Positions 46,771 through 56,227 are shown, numbered from the stretch's first letter. The stretch: DNA of 61,140 nucleotides from Lentisphaeria bacterium (GCA_017503545.1 JAFVSW010000213.1:1-61140); one strand, 5' to 3'. Made by a program: numbers and translations. The notes: generated by a model from the letters alone, not told the origin.

Positions 46771-47604
46771 ATGGCGATCAAAACATTCAAGCCTTTTACA
46801 AAGAGCCGCAGATTCATCACAGTTCTTGACTACTCTGCGGAACTGACCCCCGGTAAGAAGCCCGAAAAGTCTTTGACTTGCGGCAAAAAATCCACCGGTG
46901 GCCGTAATAACCTCGGTCGTATGACTACCCGTTTCCGCGGGGGCGGCAACAAACGTTCCTATCGTATGGTTGACTTCAAACGCAACAAATTCGATATGGA
47001 TGCAAAAGTTGTAGCAATCGAATACGATCCCAACCGTTCTGCTTTCATCGCTCTCATTTCTTACACTGATGGCGAAAAAGCATACATTCTGGCTCCTGCC
47101 GGATTGACCGTTGGTCAGATCGTCCGCAGCGGTGCAACAGCTGATGTCAAAGTCGGTAATGCACTTCCGTTGCGCAATATTCCGCTCGGTTCCCAGATCC
47201 ACAACGTGGAATTGGTTCCCGGACGCGGTGGCGTTCTTGTCCGTTCTGCCGGTCAGTACGCAATTCTCCGTTCCAAAGACGGTGAATATGCACAGTTGAA
47301 GATGCCCAGCGGCGAAGTCCGTATGATCCATCTGAACTGTCTTGCCACACTCGGCCAGGTTGGTAATCTTGACCACATGAATGTTTCTCTCGGTAAAGCC
47401 GGTAAGAAACGTTACAAAGGTTTCCGTCCGCACGTCCGCGGGGTTGTTCAGAACCCTGTCGACCATCCTATGGGCGGGGGCGAAGGCCGTTCTTCCGGCG
47501 GTGGACACCCTGTGTCTCCGTGGGGACAGCTTGCCAAGGGCAAACGTACCCGTCAGCCGAAGAAGACTACATCCAAGTTTATTGTGGAACGCAGGAGAAA
47601 GTAA
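46771..47604 (+). CDS. rplB: 50S ribosomal protein L2
   Basis: A 277-residue protein of the subunit interface. [32 protein letters not shown] and the C-terminal [32 protein letters not shown] (with the conserved His) are typical. GAGGAG before the ATG. rpsS follows after 3 bases. Confidence 0.98.
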   Translation: MAIKTFKPFTKSRRFITVLDYSAELTPGKKPEKSLTCGKKSTGGRNNLGRMTTRFRGGGNKRSYRMVDFKRNKFDMDAKVVAIEYDPNRSAFIALISYTDGEKAYILAPAGLTVGQIVRSGATADVKVGNALPLRNIPLGSQIHNVELVPGRGGVLVRSAGQYAILRSKDGEYAQLKMPSGEVRMIHLNCLATLGQVGNLDHMNVSLGKAGKKRYKGFRPHVRGVVQNPVDHPMGGGEGRSSGGGHPVSPWGQLAKGKRTRQPKKTTSKFIVERRRK

Positions 47605-47607
47605 ACC

Positions 47608-47886
47608 ATGGCACGTTCAATCAAAAAAGGTCCTTTTGTGGACTACTATCTGATCGAAAAGACCGAGAAAATGGAAAAAGCGGGCGGCGCGAAAAAGCCG
47701 ATCAAAACCTGGTCCCGTCGTTCCATGATCATTCCGGAATTTGTTGGACACACATTCAATGTGCATAATGGCAAAGCCTTCGTTTCTGTGTTCGTCACAG
47801 AAAACATGGTTGGCCATCGTCTCGGCGAATTTGCTCCGACACGTACCTTCAAAGGTCACGGGGTTATTTCCGGTAAATCTGTCTAA
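47608..47886 (+). CDS. rpsS: 30S ribosomal protein S19
   Basis: A 92-residue 30S head protein. [74 protein letters not shown] is inside the end of rplB. It is the last ribosomal gene of the run: a strong terminator follows, and rplV, rpsC and rplP do not follow as they would in most genomes. Confidence 0.98.
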   Translation: MARSIKKGPFVDYYLIEKTEKMEKAGGAKKPIKTWSRRSMIIPEFVGHTFNVHNGKAFVSVFVTENMVGHRLGEFAPTRTFKGHGVISGKSV

Positions 47887-47930
47887 TAGACGATACCTAT
47901 TATGGGAGTGGCAATTGTTGCTCCCATTTG

Positions 47931-47969
47931 AAAATCCATTGCAGTCTATGCTGCAGTGGATTTTTTTTT
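47931..47969 (+). terminator. Strong rho-independent terminator after rpsS
   Basis: AAAATCCATTGCAG (47931-47944) pairs with CTGCAGTGGATTTT (47951-47964; one G-T pair) around TCTATG, followed by a T-run to 47969. A further stem, ATGGGAG / CTCCCAT (47902-47927), stands before it. This ends the ribosomal run. Confidence 0.85.
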
Positions 47970-48009
47970 GAAAAAAAGTATTTTTTCTGTGGAATTTCCG
48001 GATTTATGG

Positions 48010-48027
48010 CGTATAGTATAGCACATT
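48010..48027 (+). promoter_or_regulatory. Promoter-like -10 region for the radical SAM gene
   Basis: A GTATAGTATAGC stretch resembling the tRNA-Thr/tuf promoter (GTATAGTATAGT) lies 30 bases before the ATG at 48053. No consensus -35 is visible at the right distance, so this is tentative. Confidence 0.3.
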
Positions 48028-48052
48028 TAATTACCGGAGATACGTTTGTTTT

Positions 48053-49693
48053 ATGAGTTGTTCGAGTAAGCGAAAACTGGTCTTTCTGACTGTCAACTGT
48101 TCTTATTCCCATTCTTCCCTGGCCCTGCCGCTTCTGCACAGTGCATGTGCTGACTTAACACATTGGGAATGGCTGCGCTATGATATGACAAATGGGGAAG
48201 ATGTGATGACTGCTGTCCGGAACATCGATTCCTGCGGTTGTGATTTACTTGTATCTGATCTTTATTTGTTCAATCGAACTGTTGCCCTTGATGTTTTACA
48301 ACGGTATCATAATTTGGATCCGCAGTGCCGTATTGCGGTGGGCGGTCCGGAGTGTCTTGGTGATGGTGCATTGTCAATATTAAAGGAATATCCGTGGCTT
48401 GACTGTGTGTTCCGTGGTGAGGGAGAAGAGATTTTCCGTTATTATCTGGAACATTTTGAGGATGCATCCCATATTCCGGGGTGTATTCTGCCAGCGACCG
48501 GCAATGCCGTTTACCGTGATTGGGCCATGTCTTCCTATCCAGTGGAAGATTCTTTTTTTGTATTTGATAAACCTTTTGTTCAGATGGAGACATCCCGGGG
48601 GTGTCCGATGGGATGTTTTTACTGTACCAGCGGCGGAACATATCCGCGTTACCGTACGCTGGATCAAATTCGCGCGGAATTGACGCTTCTGTCGTCGAAA
48701 GGGGTAAAGGAGCTGCGGATACTGGACCGGACATTTAATTTGCCGCAGGAGCGCGGCGCGGGGCTTTTACGGATGTTTCGGGAAGAGTTCCCTGCAATGC
48801 GTTTTCATCTTGAATTACATCCACAATTTTTGAATGACGAATTGCGTTCTGAATTGGAACAGGCAATACCCGGTCAGCTGCATATAGAAACGGGGATTCA
48901 GTGTTTGGAGCCGGAGGTTCAGCGTTTGACGGGACGCCGCAGTGAGTCGGAAAAAGTTCTGGATGGTTTGGGGTATCTCTGCCGTCAAACAGCCTTTGAG
49001 ACCCATGCGGATTTGTTATCCGGGCTCCCCGGTCAAACATTGGAACACATAATCCGTGATACTGCGACATTGATCCGGCTGAATGTAGCGGAAATCCAGT
49101 TGGAAGTTTTGAAAGTTCTTCCTGGCACACCGTTGCGTGATATTGCGGTTCAACATGGGATTTGTTACAGCAGTACGACGCCGTATGATGTGATGAAAAC
49201 AGCAACGATGACATTGGATGATATACAACAAGCGCGTGATCTTTCCCGCTTGCTTGATTTGACCTACAATCATAAAGAATTGCATGAAACGGTGTTAAAT
49301 ATGAGCCGGGAATGTAATGATTTTGTTTCTGGCTTCCTTGCATATTTTCACCAATCAGGGGGGAATTCCCAGACTATGTGGGATTTGAAGAAACGTTTTC
49401 TGTTTCTGTATGATTTTTGCCGTACACATCATCTGGAACGGAGTTTGCGTATCCTTGCCCGTCAGTGGTTGTTTGCGGGATATCCGCCGGAACAGGGACC
49501 GGATACGTATTCCGAAAAAGCGGATCACATACCTGCGGGAGCGAACCTGTATATGGGGCCCGGGGAATGTTTACGGGAACGGGAGACAAGGTATTGGCGT
49601 TTTCCGCTTGATGGGGAACAGTATTATTTAGCTTATAACCGCAAATATTCATTCAACCGTCCGGCATCCGTCTGGACAATTACAGAGGAGTAA
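48053..49693 (+). CDS. B12-binding-domain radical SAM protein (DUF4080-type)
   Basis: A 546-residue radical SAM enzyme. An N-terminal B12-binding-like Rossmann domain (about 8-130, with VGGPECLGDGALSILKEYPWLDCVFRGEGEE) is followed by the radical SAM core: METSRGCPMGCFYCTSGGT near residue 185 with the CxxxCxxC cluster motif. The C-terminal part (from about residue 390) resembles DUF4080. Whether cobalamin is really bound is uncertain because the usual DxHxxG motif is not evident. Substrate unknown. It heads a plus-strand trio with a glycerophosphodiesterase and a transporter. Confidence 0.85.
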   Translation: MSCSSKRKLVFLTVNCSYSHSSLALPLLHSACADLTHWEWLRYDMTNGEDVMTAVRNIDSCGCDLLVSDLYLFNRTVALDVLQRYHNLDPQCRIAVGGPECLGDGALSILKEYPWLDCVFRGEGEEIFRYYLEHFEDASHIPGCILPATGNAVYRDWAMSSYPVEDSFFVFDKPFVQMETSRGCPMGCFYCTSGGTYPRYRTLDQIRAELTLLSSKGVKELRILDRTFNLPQERGAGLLRMFREEFPAMRFHLELHPQFLNDELRSELEQAIPGQLHIETGIQCLEPEVQRLTGRRSESEKVLDGLGYLCRQTAFETHADLLSGLPGQTLEHIIRDTATLIRLNVAEIQLEVLKVLPGTPLRDIAVQHGICYSSTTPYDVMKTATMTLDDIQQARDLSRLLDLTYNHKELHETVLNMSRECNDFVSGFLAYFHQSGGNSQTMWDLKKRFLFLYDFCRTHHLERSLRILARQWLFAGYPPEQGPDTYSEKADHIPAGANLYMGPGECLRERETRYWRFPLDGEQYYLAYNRKYSFNRPASVWTITEE

Positions 49694-49702
49694 TTCATAA
49701 TC

Positions 49703-50497
49703 ATGTTTCGCAATTTGACTGAATTGTATAATGACCGTACCCATTTTATGGTAACTGCACACCGCGGTGCTTCCTATGAATTTCCGGAAAACACACTTTG
49801 TTCCATGGAAAAAGCGGTGGAAGCGGGCGCTGATATGATTGAATTTGATTTGCGCGGGACATCGGATGGCGTTCCGGTATTGCTGCATGATCATACGATT
49901 GACCGTACCAGTAACGGGACTGGCGAACCGGAAACGATGACTTTGTCCGAATTGAAGAAATTGAATTTTTCCTATTGGCTGCAGGATGTCCGCCGCACAG
50001 CACCGCTGTATGATAAAATGGAGATTCCGACCTTTGAAGAAATTCTTGTTGCCTTGCGTGATAAAGTGTGCATGAATATTCAAGTTTATGCGAAATCGGA
50101 AGGCGTTCTGAAAGAGATCTGCCGCCTTTACAAAAAGTATGACATGTATGACCGCGGATATTTTACGGTTTATCCGGAATTGATTCCGGCAGTACGTGCG
50201 ATCGACCGTGACATTGAACTTTGCACTACCCGTGGCTGGCAGGATCGAACTGATCCTGAAAACTTGCGGAAATGTAAAGAAGAAGATGGCTGCCGGTTTG
50301 TACAGCCGATCAAGAATTTCTCCACGGCAGAATCCTTCCGCCTGATTCGTGAACTCGGCTTGCGCGGCAATGTGTTTTTCTGTGATGATCCGGACGAACT
50401 CAGCGGTTTGAAAGCATTGGGCGCGGAAGGTATTCTGACGAATAAAGCGCATTTGATGGTTCAAGCTGTATCCCGGCTGAATGAATTGACGGAGTGA
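49703..50497 (+). CDS. Glycerophosphodiester phosphodiesterase family protein
   Basis: A 264-residue TIM-barrel phosphodiesterase. The catalytic motif is present: TAHRGASYEFPENTLCSMEKAVEAGADMIEFDLRGTSDGVPVLLHDHTIDRTSNGTG, giving the HR, the E-D metal site and the second histidine. It lacks a signal peptide, so the cytoplasmic form is likely. GDPD enzymes release glycerol 3-phosphate from glycerophosphodiesters. GGAG upstream lies in the radical SAM stop region; 9-base gap. Confidence 0.9.
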   Translation: MFRNLTELYNDRTHFMVTAHRGASYEFPENTLCSMEKAVEAGADMIEFDLRGTSDGVPVLLHDHTIDRTSNGTGEPETMTLSELKKLNFSYWLQDVRRTAPLYDKMEIPTFEEILVALRDKVCMNIQVYAKSEGVLKEICRLYKKYDMYDRGYFTVYPELIPAVRAIDRDIELCTTRGWQDRTDPENLRKCKEEDGCRFVQPIKNFSTAESFRLIRELGLRGNVFFCDDPDELSGLKALGAEGILTNKAHLMVQAVSRLNELTE

Positions 50498-50504
50498 ATG
50501 CAGT

Positions 50505-51401
50505 ATGTATGTACTTGGATTTACCGCGGGGTTGTTTTCCGCGATTTTAGCTTCCTGTTCCTATGTGGCATCGAAAGGTTTTATCAACCGTTATAAAAGC
50601 CCGTTGCGGTTGATGGCGTTGTCCCTGGTATTTATGATGATTCCGGCTGCTTTGACATTGCTTTGTCTCATGGGCAGATATGAATTGATCTTTACGCAAC
50701 GGAATATACTGATGGTGCTTGGCGCGCAGGCGAGTTTTGTTTTGGGGCAGTTTGCGTTATTCCGTGCGCTGCATTATGTGGAGGCATCCCGTTATTCTTC
50801 CCTTCTTGGCTTGAAGATTCTGGTCTTATCGCTTATTTATGTTGGGATATTGAGAGAGCCATTGAGTTTGCAGCAATGGATTGCGGTGATATTATGTACG
50901 ATTTCCGCCGTTGGGATAAATTACAGTGGTTTGCGGATTCCCTTGAAAGCGTTTGTGTTTCTTCTTATCACTCTTTCCGGTTATATTTGCAGTGATATAT
51001 GCCATGTGGAATATATTAAAGGCAATATCGGCACAACACCATTGATCCAGGCATTTGCGTCAATCAGTTTTTCTTATATTTGCCTCGGTCTGATTACGCT
51101 GCCGACTCTGTTCTTTTTCAAGTGGACGTTCCGGGAATTCGGGGCGACAGCCTTTTACGGCGGTTCCTGGTTTCTTTCCATGCTGACCTTATTCTTCTGT
51201 TTTTATCAAATGGGTCTTGTTTACGGCAGTGTATTACAAGCGACCCGGGGACTGTTTTCTATTGTGCTGGGGGCACTTCTTGTGTATTATAAAGTTCCAG
51301 GGCATGAAGCGGCGGAAACGAGTCGGAAGGATTGGATACGCCGCATTGTGATGGCGATTCTGATGATTATTGCCGTTGGTTTATATGCCGGCGGAAAATG
51401 A
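50505..51401 (+). CDS. DMT-superfamily (EamA-like) membrane transporter
   Basis: A 298-residue polytopic protein with about ten membrane helices in two repeats, typical of EamA drug/metabolite transporters (for example LFSAILASCSYVASKGFIN at the start, and a second set from about residue 160). GGAG overlaps the GDPD stop, so it is coupled to the upstream gene. Substrate unknown. Its stop is immediately followed by a half copy of the repeat element's right end. Confidence 0.85.
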   Translation: MYVLGFTAGLFSAILASCSYVASKGFINRYKSPLRLMALSLVFMMIPAALTLLCLMGRYELIFTQRNILMVLGAQASFVLGQFALFRALHYVEASRYSSLLGLKILVLSLIYVGILREPLSLQQWIAVILCTISAVGINYSGLRIPLKAFVFLLITLSGYICSDICHVEYIKGNIGTTPLIQAFASISFSYICLGLITLPTLFFFKWTFREFGATAFYGGSWFLSMLTLFFCFYQMGLVYGSVLQATRGLFSIVLGALLVYYKVPGHEAAETSRKDWIRRIVMAILMIIAVGLYAGGK

Positions 51402-51402
51402 A

Positions 51403-51418
51403 CTTTTGAAATTACCTC
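51403..51418. repeat. Right-end remnant of the repeat element
   Basis: CTTTTGAAATTACCTC matches the right end of copies A and B exactly over 16 bases, directly abutting the DMT transporter stop (last base 51401) and 14 bases from the end of the PAS gene on the other strand. No left end is seen nearby. Confidence 0.6.
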
Positions 51419-51432
51419 TACAGAATACGTAA

Positions 51433-53766
51433 TCAGGACGATGCTTGTTCGTGGAGTGTCTGCTGCAGTTCGCGAACCGCTTTTTCACTTTGGCGCAGGC
51501 TTGTAATATTTCTTGCAACGACGCCGACTGCAGCAGGTTTATGCTGTTGTCCGGTGACGGTATGCACGGGGAAAAAGAGGATGTCGTAAATTCTTGGGAC
51601 ATTTTCTTTTGCGGGGATGGTTGCTTCAAAATTAAAGACCTGTCCGGAGATCATGACATTTTCCGCCATCGAACGGAAGATATGAGCGTTTTCCGGAGTA
51701 AGGATATCTTCCAGTGTAACGGGGGTGATTCCTGTCTGTTCTGCGAAATTGCTTGCAATGATCCGTCCGTCCGAGGTGAGGAGGAATACCGGATCTTTAG
51801 AAAATTTACAAAAAGAGAGCCATGCACCGGCGGGAATGGGGTCGACTTTCGCGGCATCATTCCTTAACATGAAACGGCAAGCGCAGAGTTTGTTATTTCC
51901 GGCGATATGCGGGGGGACAGTAAGGAAAATGAAGACGCAGTATTTTTCTCTGCCGGGGAGGCAGGCATATCCGGTCATCAACTCTCTGGAGGATTGTTCA
52001 GAGAAGACTTTTTCGACACATTGTTCAATGGTTTCCGTTTCTGCGGATCTGGCGAGGGAGAAAATATTTTTTTCGTTCAACTTGCCGTGAGTTACAGCGA
52101 AAAGGTCTTCTGCGAAACGATTTGCTTCTACAACAGTACCCATTTCATCAAAGATGATTGTCGGAACACCGCTTGACAGGCAGAAATTATCATGATACAA
52201 GCGAATCATATTGTTTTTGTCCAGGATTGTCTTTCTGATTTGGAAGAATGCGATAAGCACAACAATTCCCAACCAGAGATAAAGAATTCTTGGTAACGCG
52301 GATCTGAAAAGGACAAAGAATTTTGATCTGTTTACCCCGAGGATCAGAATGGTATTATCCAGGAATTGCCAATCATCCAGTGTTGTAAAGATATATGTTT
52401 TATTTGCATATTCAGAAGATGAGACCGGCAATTGCACTTGTTTTTTATTGTGATCAATTAAGGTAAGGCAGTCGATTGTGACACCGGCAAAGGACATTCC
52501 GGTGAATTGCCCGGTGCGATCGGTCAGAACTTTTCCGTCGCTGGAAATGAGATAACAATCATCCTGCAGTTCCGGGAGATTTTTGAACCTGGGATAATTC
52601 AGTTTTATACACACTGCCCCTTTTTTGTTTTTGATTCTGGGAGCGACAAGGAACAGTCCTTTTGAGCCGGTCCGGTTGTTTTCGCGGTAAATGATACGTA
52701 TTTTATTATTGGTTATATTTTCAGAAACAAGATCTTTTGTAAAATTTCTGCCGATCCATTCCGGGTTCATGGAGTGAGTGCAGACGCCGGCATTATCAAG
52801 CAGGAACGGGATTTCGGTAAGGTGTTCATGTAATTCTTTTCTGCGTTCAGAAGCGATTCTGGCATTATTTGCGGGGAAAAACGCTTCTTCTTCTGTTTGT
52901 ATACACTCCATGGTAAGTGCAAGAGTTTTGATTTTGTTTTTCAACGCAACTTTCATTTTTTCAAGTTTTTGATTATTGAATTCTGAATAAGAGTCAATGC
53001 CCGGATCGAAGATCCGGTTTGCGAAGAAAAATACAGCAATAAAAAGAAAAACGATTCCACACCATATTATTTTACTTTTCCGGTTTTCCGGCAGTAATCC
53101 GTTATGTGTCAGATTGTAATAATTGATAACCCACAGTGTAAAGATCAGGAGAGTAAGCAGGAAGAAAAAGGGAGTCATCGTTTGAAGAATCGGATTGTTT
53201 GGAATCAGCGGATGATAGCGCATATAAAGCGGTAATTGAACAAGCAGATACAAAATTTGCAGTAATCCGAGTTTGAAAAACAATTTCTGTTCTTTTTTTT
53301 CTTTGCTTTTGATTGCCAGACTTTGCATGGCACAGGCAAAAAGGATATCCGCTGGGATAATCACAAAAAGCAGCATGGATGGTATCAGGTGTCCGGTGAC
53401 AAGGTATGCACCGAAAGTCATCAATACCGCAGTACTGCAATAAAGGATGGGGCGCAGCTGGAGATATCCCAGCAGAGAAATTGCCATACCGGCAAGGGAG
53501 ATATGAGCAATGAATTTGCAAATGCCCCGATACGTTTCCATGTGGGAAAACGTTTCTCCGGCAAAGAGGTACAATCGGAGCAGGAGAAAAATTCCGTGAA
53601 AGAATATATAAATCAGAAAAGCACAAGTTCTTTTACTTCCGATAGCCGCAGGGACTTTTCCAGTGATGAATTGTGTCAGCAGGTAAACTGCGAATGTCAG
53701 AACAGCAAAACAGTGAAGAAAATGGAAAATTCCCAGGACATCGGGAGTAAAAAGAGATTGGAGCAT
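51433..53766 (-). CDS. Multi-pass membrane PAS sensor without an output domain
   Basis: A 777-residue protein. The first about 250 residues hold seven or eight membrane helices (a MASE-like module). After another helix at about residue 245-265 comes an extracytoplasmic region of about 230 residues (with dCache-like features such as HSMNPEWIGRNFTKDL), a helix near 500, and then two PAS domains (about 540-640 and 665-765), the last ending in VVARNITSLRQSEKAVRELQQTLHEQ. No kinase, GGDEF or phosphatase domain follows. Start taken at 53766, with AGGAGG nine bases upstream; a frame extension to 53790 enters the TSCPD gene. It could be a truncated sensor kinase or a genuine scaffold; see the finding on the nearby repeat. 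Confidence 0.75.
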   Translation of the reverse strand: MLQSLFTPDVLGIFHFLHCFAVLTFAVYLLTQFITGKVPAAIGSKRTCAFLIYIFFHGIFLLLRLYLFAGETFSHMETYRGICKFIAHISLAGMAISLLGYLQLRPILYCSTAVLMTFGAYLVTGHLIPSMLLFVIIPADILFACAMQSLAIKSKEKKEQKLFFKLGLLQILYLLVQLPLYMRYHPLIPNNPILQTMTPFFFLLTLLIFTLWVINYYNLTHNGLLPENRKSKIIWCGIVFLFIAVFFFANRIFDPGIDSYSEFNNQKLEKMKVALKNKIKTLALTMECIQTEEEAFFPANNARIASERRKELHEHLTEIPFLLDNAGVCTHSMNPEWIGRNFTKDLVSENITNNKIRIIYRENNRTGSKGLFLVAPRIKNKKGAVCIKLNYPRFKNLPELQDDCYLISSDGKVLTDRTGQFTGMSFAGVTIDCLTLIDHNKKQVQLPVSSSEYANKTYIFTTLDDWQFLDNTILILGVNRSKFFVLFRSALPRILYLWLGIVVLIAFFQIRKTILDKNNMIRLYHDNFCLSSGVPTIIFDEMGTVVEANRFAEDLFAVTHGKLNEKNIFSLARSAETETIEQCVEKVFSEQSSRELMTGYACLPGREKYCVFIFLTVPPHIAGNNKLCACRFMLRNDAAKVDPIPAGAWLSFCKFSKDPVFLLTSDGRIIASNFAEQTGITPVTLEDILTPENAHIFRSMAENVMISGQVFNFEATIPAKENVPRIYDILFFPVHTVTGQQHKPAAVGVVARNITSLRQSEKAVRELQQTLHEQASS

Positions 53767-53770
53767 ACCA

Positions 53771-54052
53771 TCAACCCTCCTGATCGGCACGTTTCCTTAC
53801 AGCCAGTTCTAATGCTTTCGCCAGTTGATCGCCACAGGAAGTCATTTTTCCACCACACCGGTTTCCTTTGAGCAATCCGATGATTTCACTTGCGGATCTG
53901 CCCTTGACCAGTTTTGAAATTGCCAGCAAATTTCCGGCACATCCGCCAGTGAAAGAGACATTTTGGATGATATTGTGTTCATCCAGTTCAAAACGGATTT
54001 CGGAGGAGCAAACGGCAGGATCGGTTTTATAAGAAAATGCTTCAGAAGGCAT
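53771..54052 (-). CDS. TSCPD domain protein (TIGR03905 family)
   Basis: A 93-residue protein with IRFELDEHNIIQNVSFTGGCAGNLLAISKLVKGRSASEIIGLLKGNRCGGKMTSCGDQLAKAL. The GGCAGN, CGGKMTSC order matches the TIGR03905/TSCPD family, related to the C-terminal domain of vitamin B12-dependent ribonucleotide reductase; the family function is not known. The cysteines probably bind metal. It precedes the PAS sensor by 4 bases on the same strand. Confidence 0.85.
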   Translation of the reverse strand: MPSEAFSYKTDPAVCSSEIRFELDEHNIIQNVSFTGGCAGNLLAISKLVKGRSASEIIGLLKGNRCGGKMTSCGDQLAKALELAVRKRADQEG

Positions 54053-54192
54053 AATGCGGAAAATCTCCCGTGTTGATTCAAGATTCGTTTTAATTTTGAG
54101 TAAGATAGCACCTTATACAGAATTATGCAAACAACTATTCTATAAAAAAATGAAAAAAAAGATAGAAATCATGTTGATTTTTTCGGTTTATG

Positions 54193-54205
54193 ATGTACTG
54201 TACAT
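54193..54205. promoter_or_regulatory. Short palindrome upstream of rubrerythrin
   Basis: ATGTAC-T-GTACAT is a perfect 13-base palindrome 48 bases before the rubrerythrin start. Rubrerythrin is commonly under peroxide or iron control (PerR/Fur), but this site does not match either known box. Candidate operator only. Confidence 0.3.
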
Positions 54206-54252
54206 GAGATTGAACCCCGAAATATAAACTTCAAACTACAGGAGAAATGAAA

Positions 54253-54789
54253 ATGGCTGAATTGAAAGGCTCTAAAACAGAAGCAAATCTCTGGTATGCG
54301 TTTGCCGGAGAATCCCAGGCAAGAAACAAATATTCCTATTTTGCAAGCAAAGCAAAAAAAGATGGTTATGAACAGATCGCAGCAATTTTTGAACAGACTG
54401 CAAACAACGAAAAAGAACATGCGAAACTTTGGTTCAAACTGCTCGGCGGTATCAATGATACATTGACCAATCTGAAAGCTGCTGCTGCTGGTGAACACGA
54501 AGAATGGACAGGAATGTACAAAAACTTTGCAGAAGAAGCAAAGGCAGAAGGTTTCCTGGATATTGCCGCTACTTTTGAAAAAGTCGCAGCAATCGAAAAA
54601 CGTCATGAAGAACGTTATCTGAAACTTGCAGCCAATGTGGAAAGCGGCGAAGTTTGGGTACGCGTTGGCGAAAATCGTTGGGAATGCCGTAACTGCGGTC
54701 ATATCTATATCGGCGAAAAAGCTCCGGAACTCTGCCCGGTCTGCAAACATCCCAAAGCCTATTTTGAATTGGAAGCAAAAAATTATTAA
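54253..54789 (+). CDS. Rubrerythrin
   Basis: A 178-residue non-haem di-iron peroxidase that protects anaerobes from peroxide. The N-terminal four-helix domain has two ExxH motifs (NNEKEHAKLW and AIEKRHEERY) plus E in the first helix (YAFAGESQARNKY). The rubredoxin-like domain at the end is ECRNCGHIYIGEKAPELCPVCKHP, with CxxC pairs for one iron. Start at 54253 has AGGAG 8 bases upstream; the ATG at 54247 is too close to it. It supports an anaerobic lifestyle, together with rex. Confidence 0.95.
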   Translation: MAELKGSKTEANLWYAFAGESQARNKYSYFASKAKKDGYEQIAAIFEQTANNEKEHAKLWFKLLGGINDTLTNLKAAAAGEHEEWTGMYKNFAEEAKAEGFLDIAATFEKVAAIEKRHEERYLKLAANVESGEVWVRVGENRWECRNCGHIYIGEKAPELCPVCKHPKAYFELEAKNY

Positions 54790-54833
54790 GCATTATAATT
54801 TCTGCTTGAAATTACCTCAAAAGTAAAATTTTT

Positions 54834-54871
54834 ACCCGTTCATTCTCTTACAGAGTGGACGGGTTTTTTAC
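54834..54871 (+). terminator. Terminator after rubrerythrin (overlaps tilS 3' end)
   Basis: ACCCGT-CA-CTC pairs with GAG-TG-ACGGGT (54834-54864) with small bulges, followed by TTTTTT. It serves the plus-strand rubrerythrin; the last tilS codons lie within it on the opposite strand. Confidence 0.7.
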
Positions 54872-56227
54872 TGCCCGGAAACGGACGATTTTTTCCGTGT
54901 TTTCCGTGCAGACGGCGAGGGATGACCGGCGAAGGGCGGGAATCCACAATATTTCATGATCCACGGTCCGCAGAACGGGATATGATTTTTTTTCCAGAGC
55001 AGAGATTCCGGCATCGGTAAACAATTTTTTCAATTTCCGGCTGGAGTTGGATCCGAAACAATGGATGGTTTCCCCTTGTTGCGGCGGTGCAAAAAACAAA
55101 ACCGGATCCAGTTGGTCTGCATCGCAATAACATTCATTTTCTGATGTATGATCCGGAATCGTATTTACATATTCCGCAGTAAAAACCATATTGCCATAAA
55201 TCAATGTTTTGTCGTTCTGCCAATTCCATGAGACATCCGGCAGCCCGGCGGACAACGGTTCCGGTTTCAGTATGCAGACTTTATTTTTATCCACATAAAG
55301 AAATTCTTTTTTTCCGGGAACAGGGAGGCGCTGACAGCTGTTTTTCTGTTTCAATGCCGCCGCAAAACGGAGTAATAAGGTTTGGGATGGGATCATATCG
55401 CACTGAAAATAATCCGTAAGATACCGGCGCAATACTCTTGCGCGGATCGCAGGATGAAGCTGTTCCCAAAATGTCCGGTCATCCGATAACGGCAAAGCAT
55501 CTGCCGTCTGTTGTAAATATTCGGCATCCTGAGAAAGCGCCTGATATGCGGCACGGAATCCGCCTTCTGCATAATGAATATGCTGATTGATTTCCGGCAG
55601 GATCTCATTCCGGAGAAAGTTACGGAAATAGGAACTGTCTGCATTGGTTTCATCGGTGATCCATTCCCGGATGCCGGAATTTTGCAGATAATCAATAAGT
55701 TGTTGTTTTGTGCAGTAGAGCAGGGGACGGCAGAATATCATTCCCTCCACTTCCGTGATAAATTGTAGAGATGTGATTGATGATGTATTGCCGCCGCGCA
55801 TAAGCCGGAGCAACATATTTTCCACCGCATCGTTGCTGTGATGAGCTGTCAGTACGATACTGTTCTGCTGTTCGGATGTGATGTTTTTCCATGCTTCGAG
55901 CCGGAGGCGTCGTGCGGCTTCTTCAATCCCCTCGTCCGGGAGTTTATTTTTCATTACATCCAGAGGGATATCGCGCAGCGGGATTTGCAATTTTTTGCAG
56001 ATTTCGGCACAGAAACGGCGTTCTTTCTCCCCGGATTCGGCGCAACGGATACCGTGAGTGAAATGAATGGCGGTAAAGGGGATGTGATTCTGTTTCAGCA
56101 ACAGAAGCAGAGCGGTACTGTCAGCCCCGCCGGAAAAAGCAAGGAAATACTGTTTTTCCGGGGGGAGAGTCAGGAGCGGTAAATTATTTGAATTTTTCCA
56201 CGAGGTCGATAAGTTCCTGTTTTTCAT
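54848..56227 (-). CDS. tilS: tRNA(Ile)-lysidine synthase
   Basis: A 459-residue enzyme that converts the wobble C of the AUA-reading tRNA-Ile into lysidine. The PP-loop motif is FLAFSGGADSTALLLLL near residue 32. Further typical parts are THGIRCAESGEKERRFC and LTAHHSNDAVENMLLRLMRGG; a C-terminal TilS substrate-binding domain follows (about 370-450). Start uncertain: ATG 56227 lies inside the last 43 bases of trxA; 56260 is an alternative. An AUG-less start after the trxA stop is not apparent. It ends the RicT/PSP1-cmk-trxA-tilS operon. Confidence 0.9.
   Translation of the reverse strand: MKNRNLSTSWKNSNNLPLLTLPPEKQYFLAFSGGADSTALLLLLKQNHIPFTAIHFTHGIRCAESGEKERRFCAEICKKLQIPLRDIPLDVMKNKLPDEGIEEAARRLRLEAWKNITSEQQNSIVLTAHHSNDAVENMLLRLMRGGNTSSITSLQFITEVEGMIFCRPLLYCTKQQLIDYLQNSGIREWITDETNADSSYFRNFLRNEILPEINQHIHYAEGGFRAAYQALSQDAEYLQQTADALPLSDDRTFWEQLHPAIRARVLRRYLTDYFQCDMIPSQTLLLRFAAALKQKNSCQRLPVPGKKEFLYVDKNKVCILKPEPLSAGLPDVSWNWQNDKTLIYGNMVFTAEYVNTIPDHTSENECYCDADQLDPVLFFAPPQQGETIHCFGSNSSRKLKKLFTDAGISALEKKSYPVLRTVDHEILWIPALRRSSLAVCTENTEKIVRFRAVKNPSTL

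Noticed and set aside
54805..54818. CTTGAAATTACCTC after rubrerythrin, similar to the right end of the repeat element
   Set aside because: Only 14 bases and diverging beyond; too short to call a copy, though it may be an old remnant.
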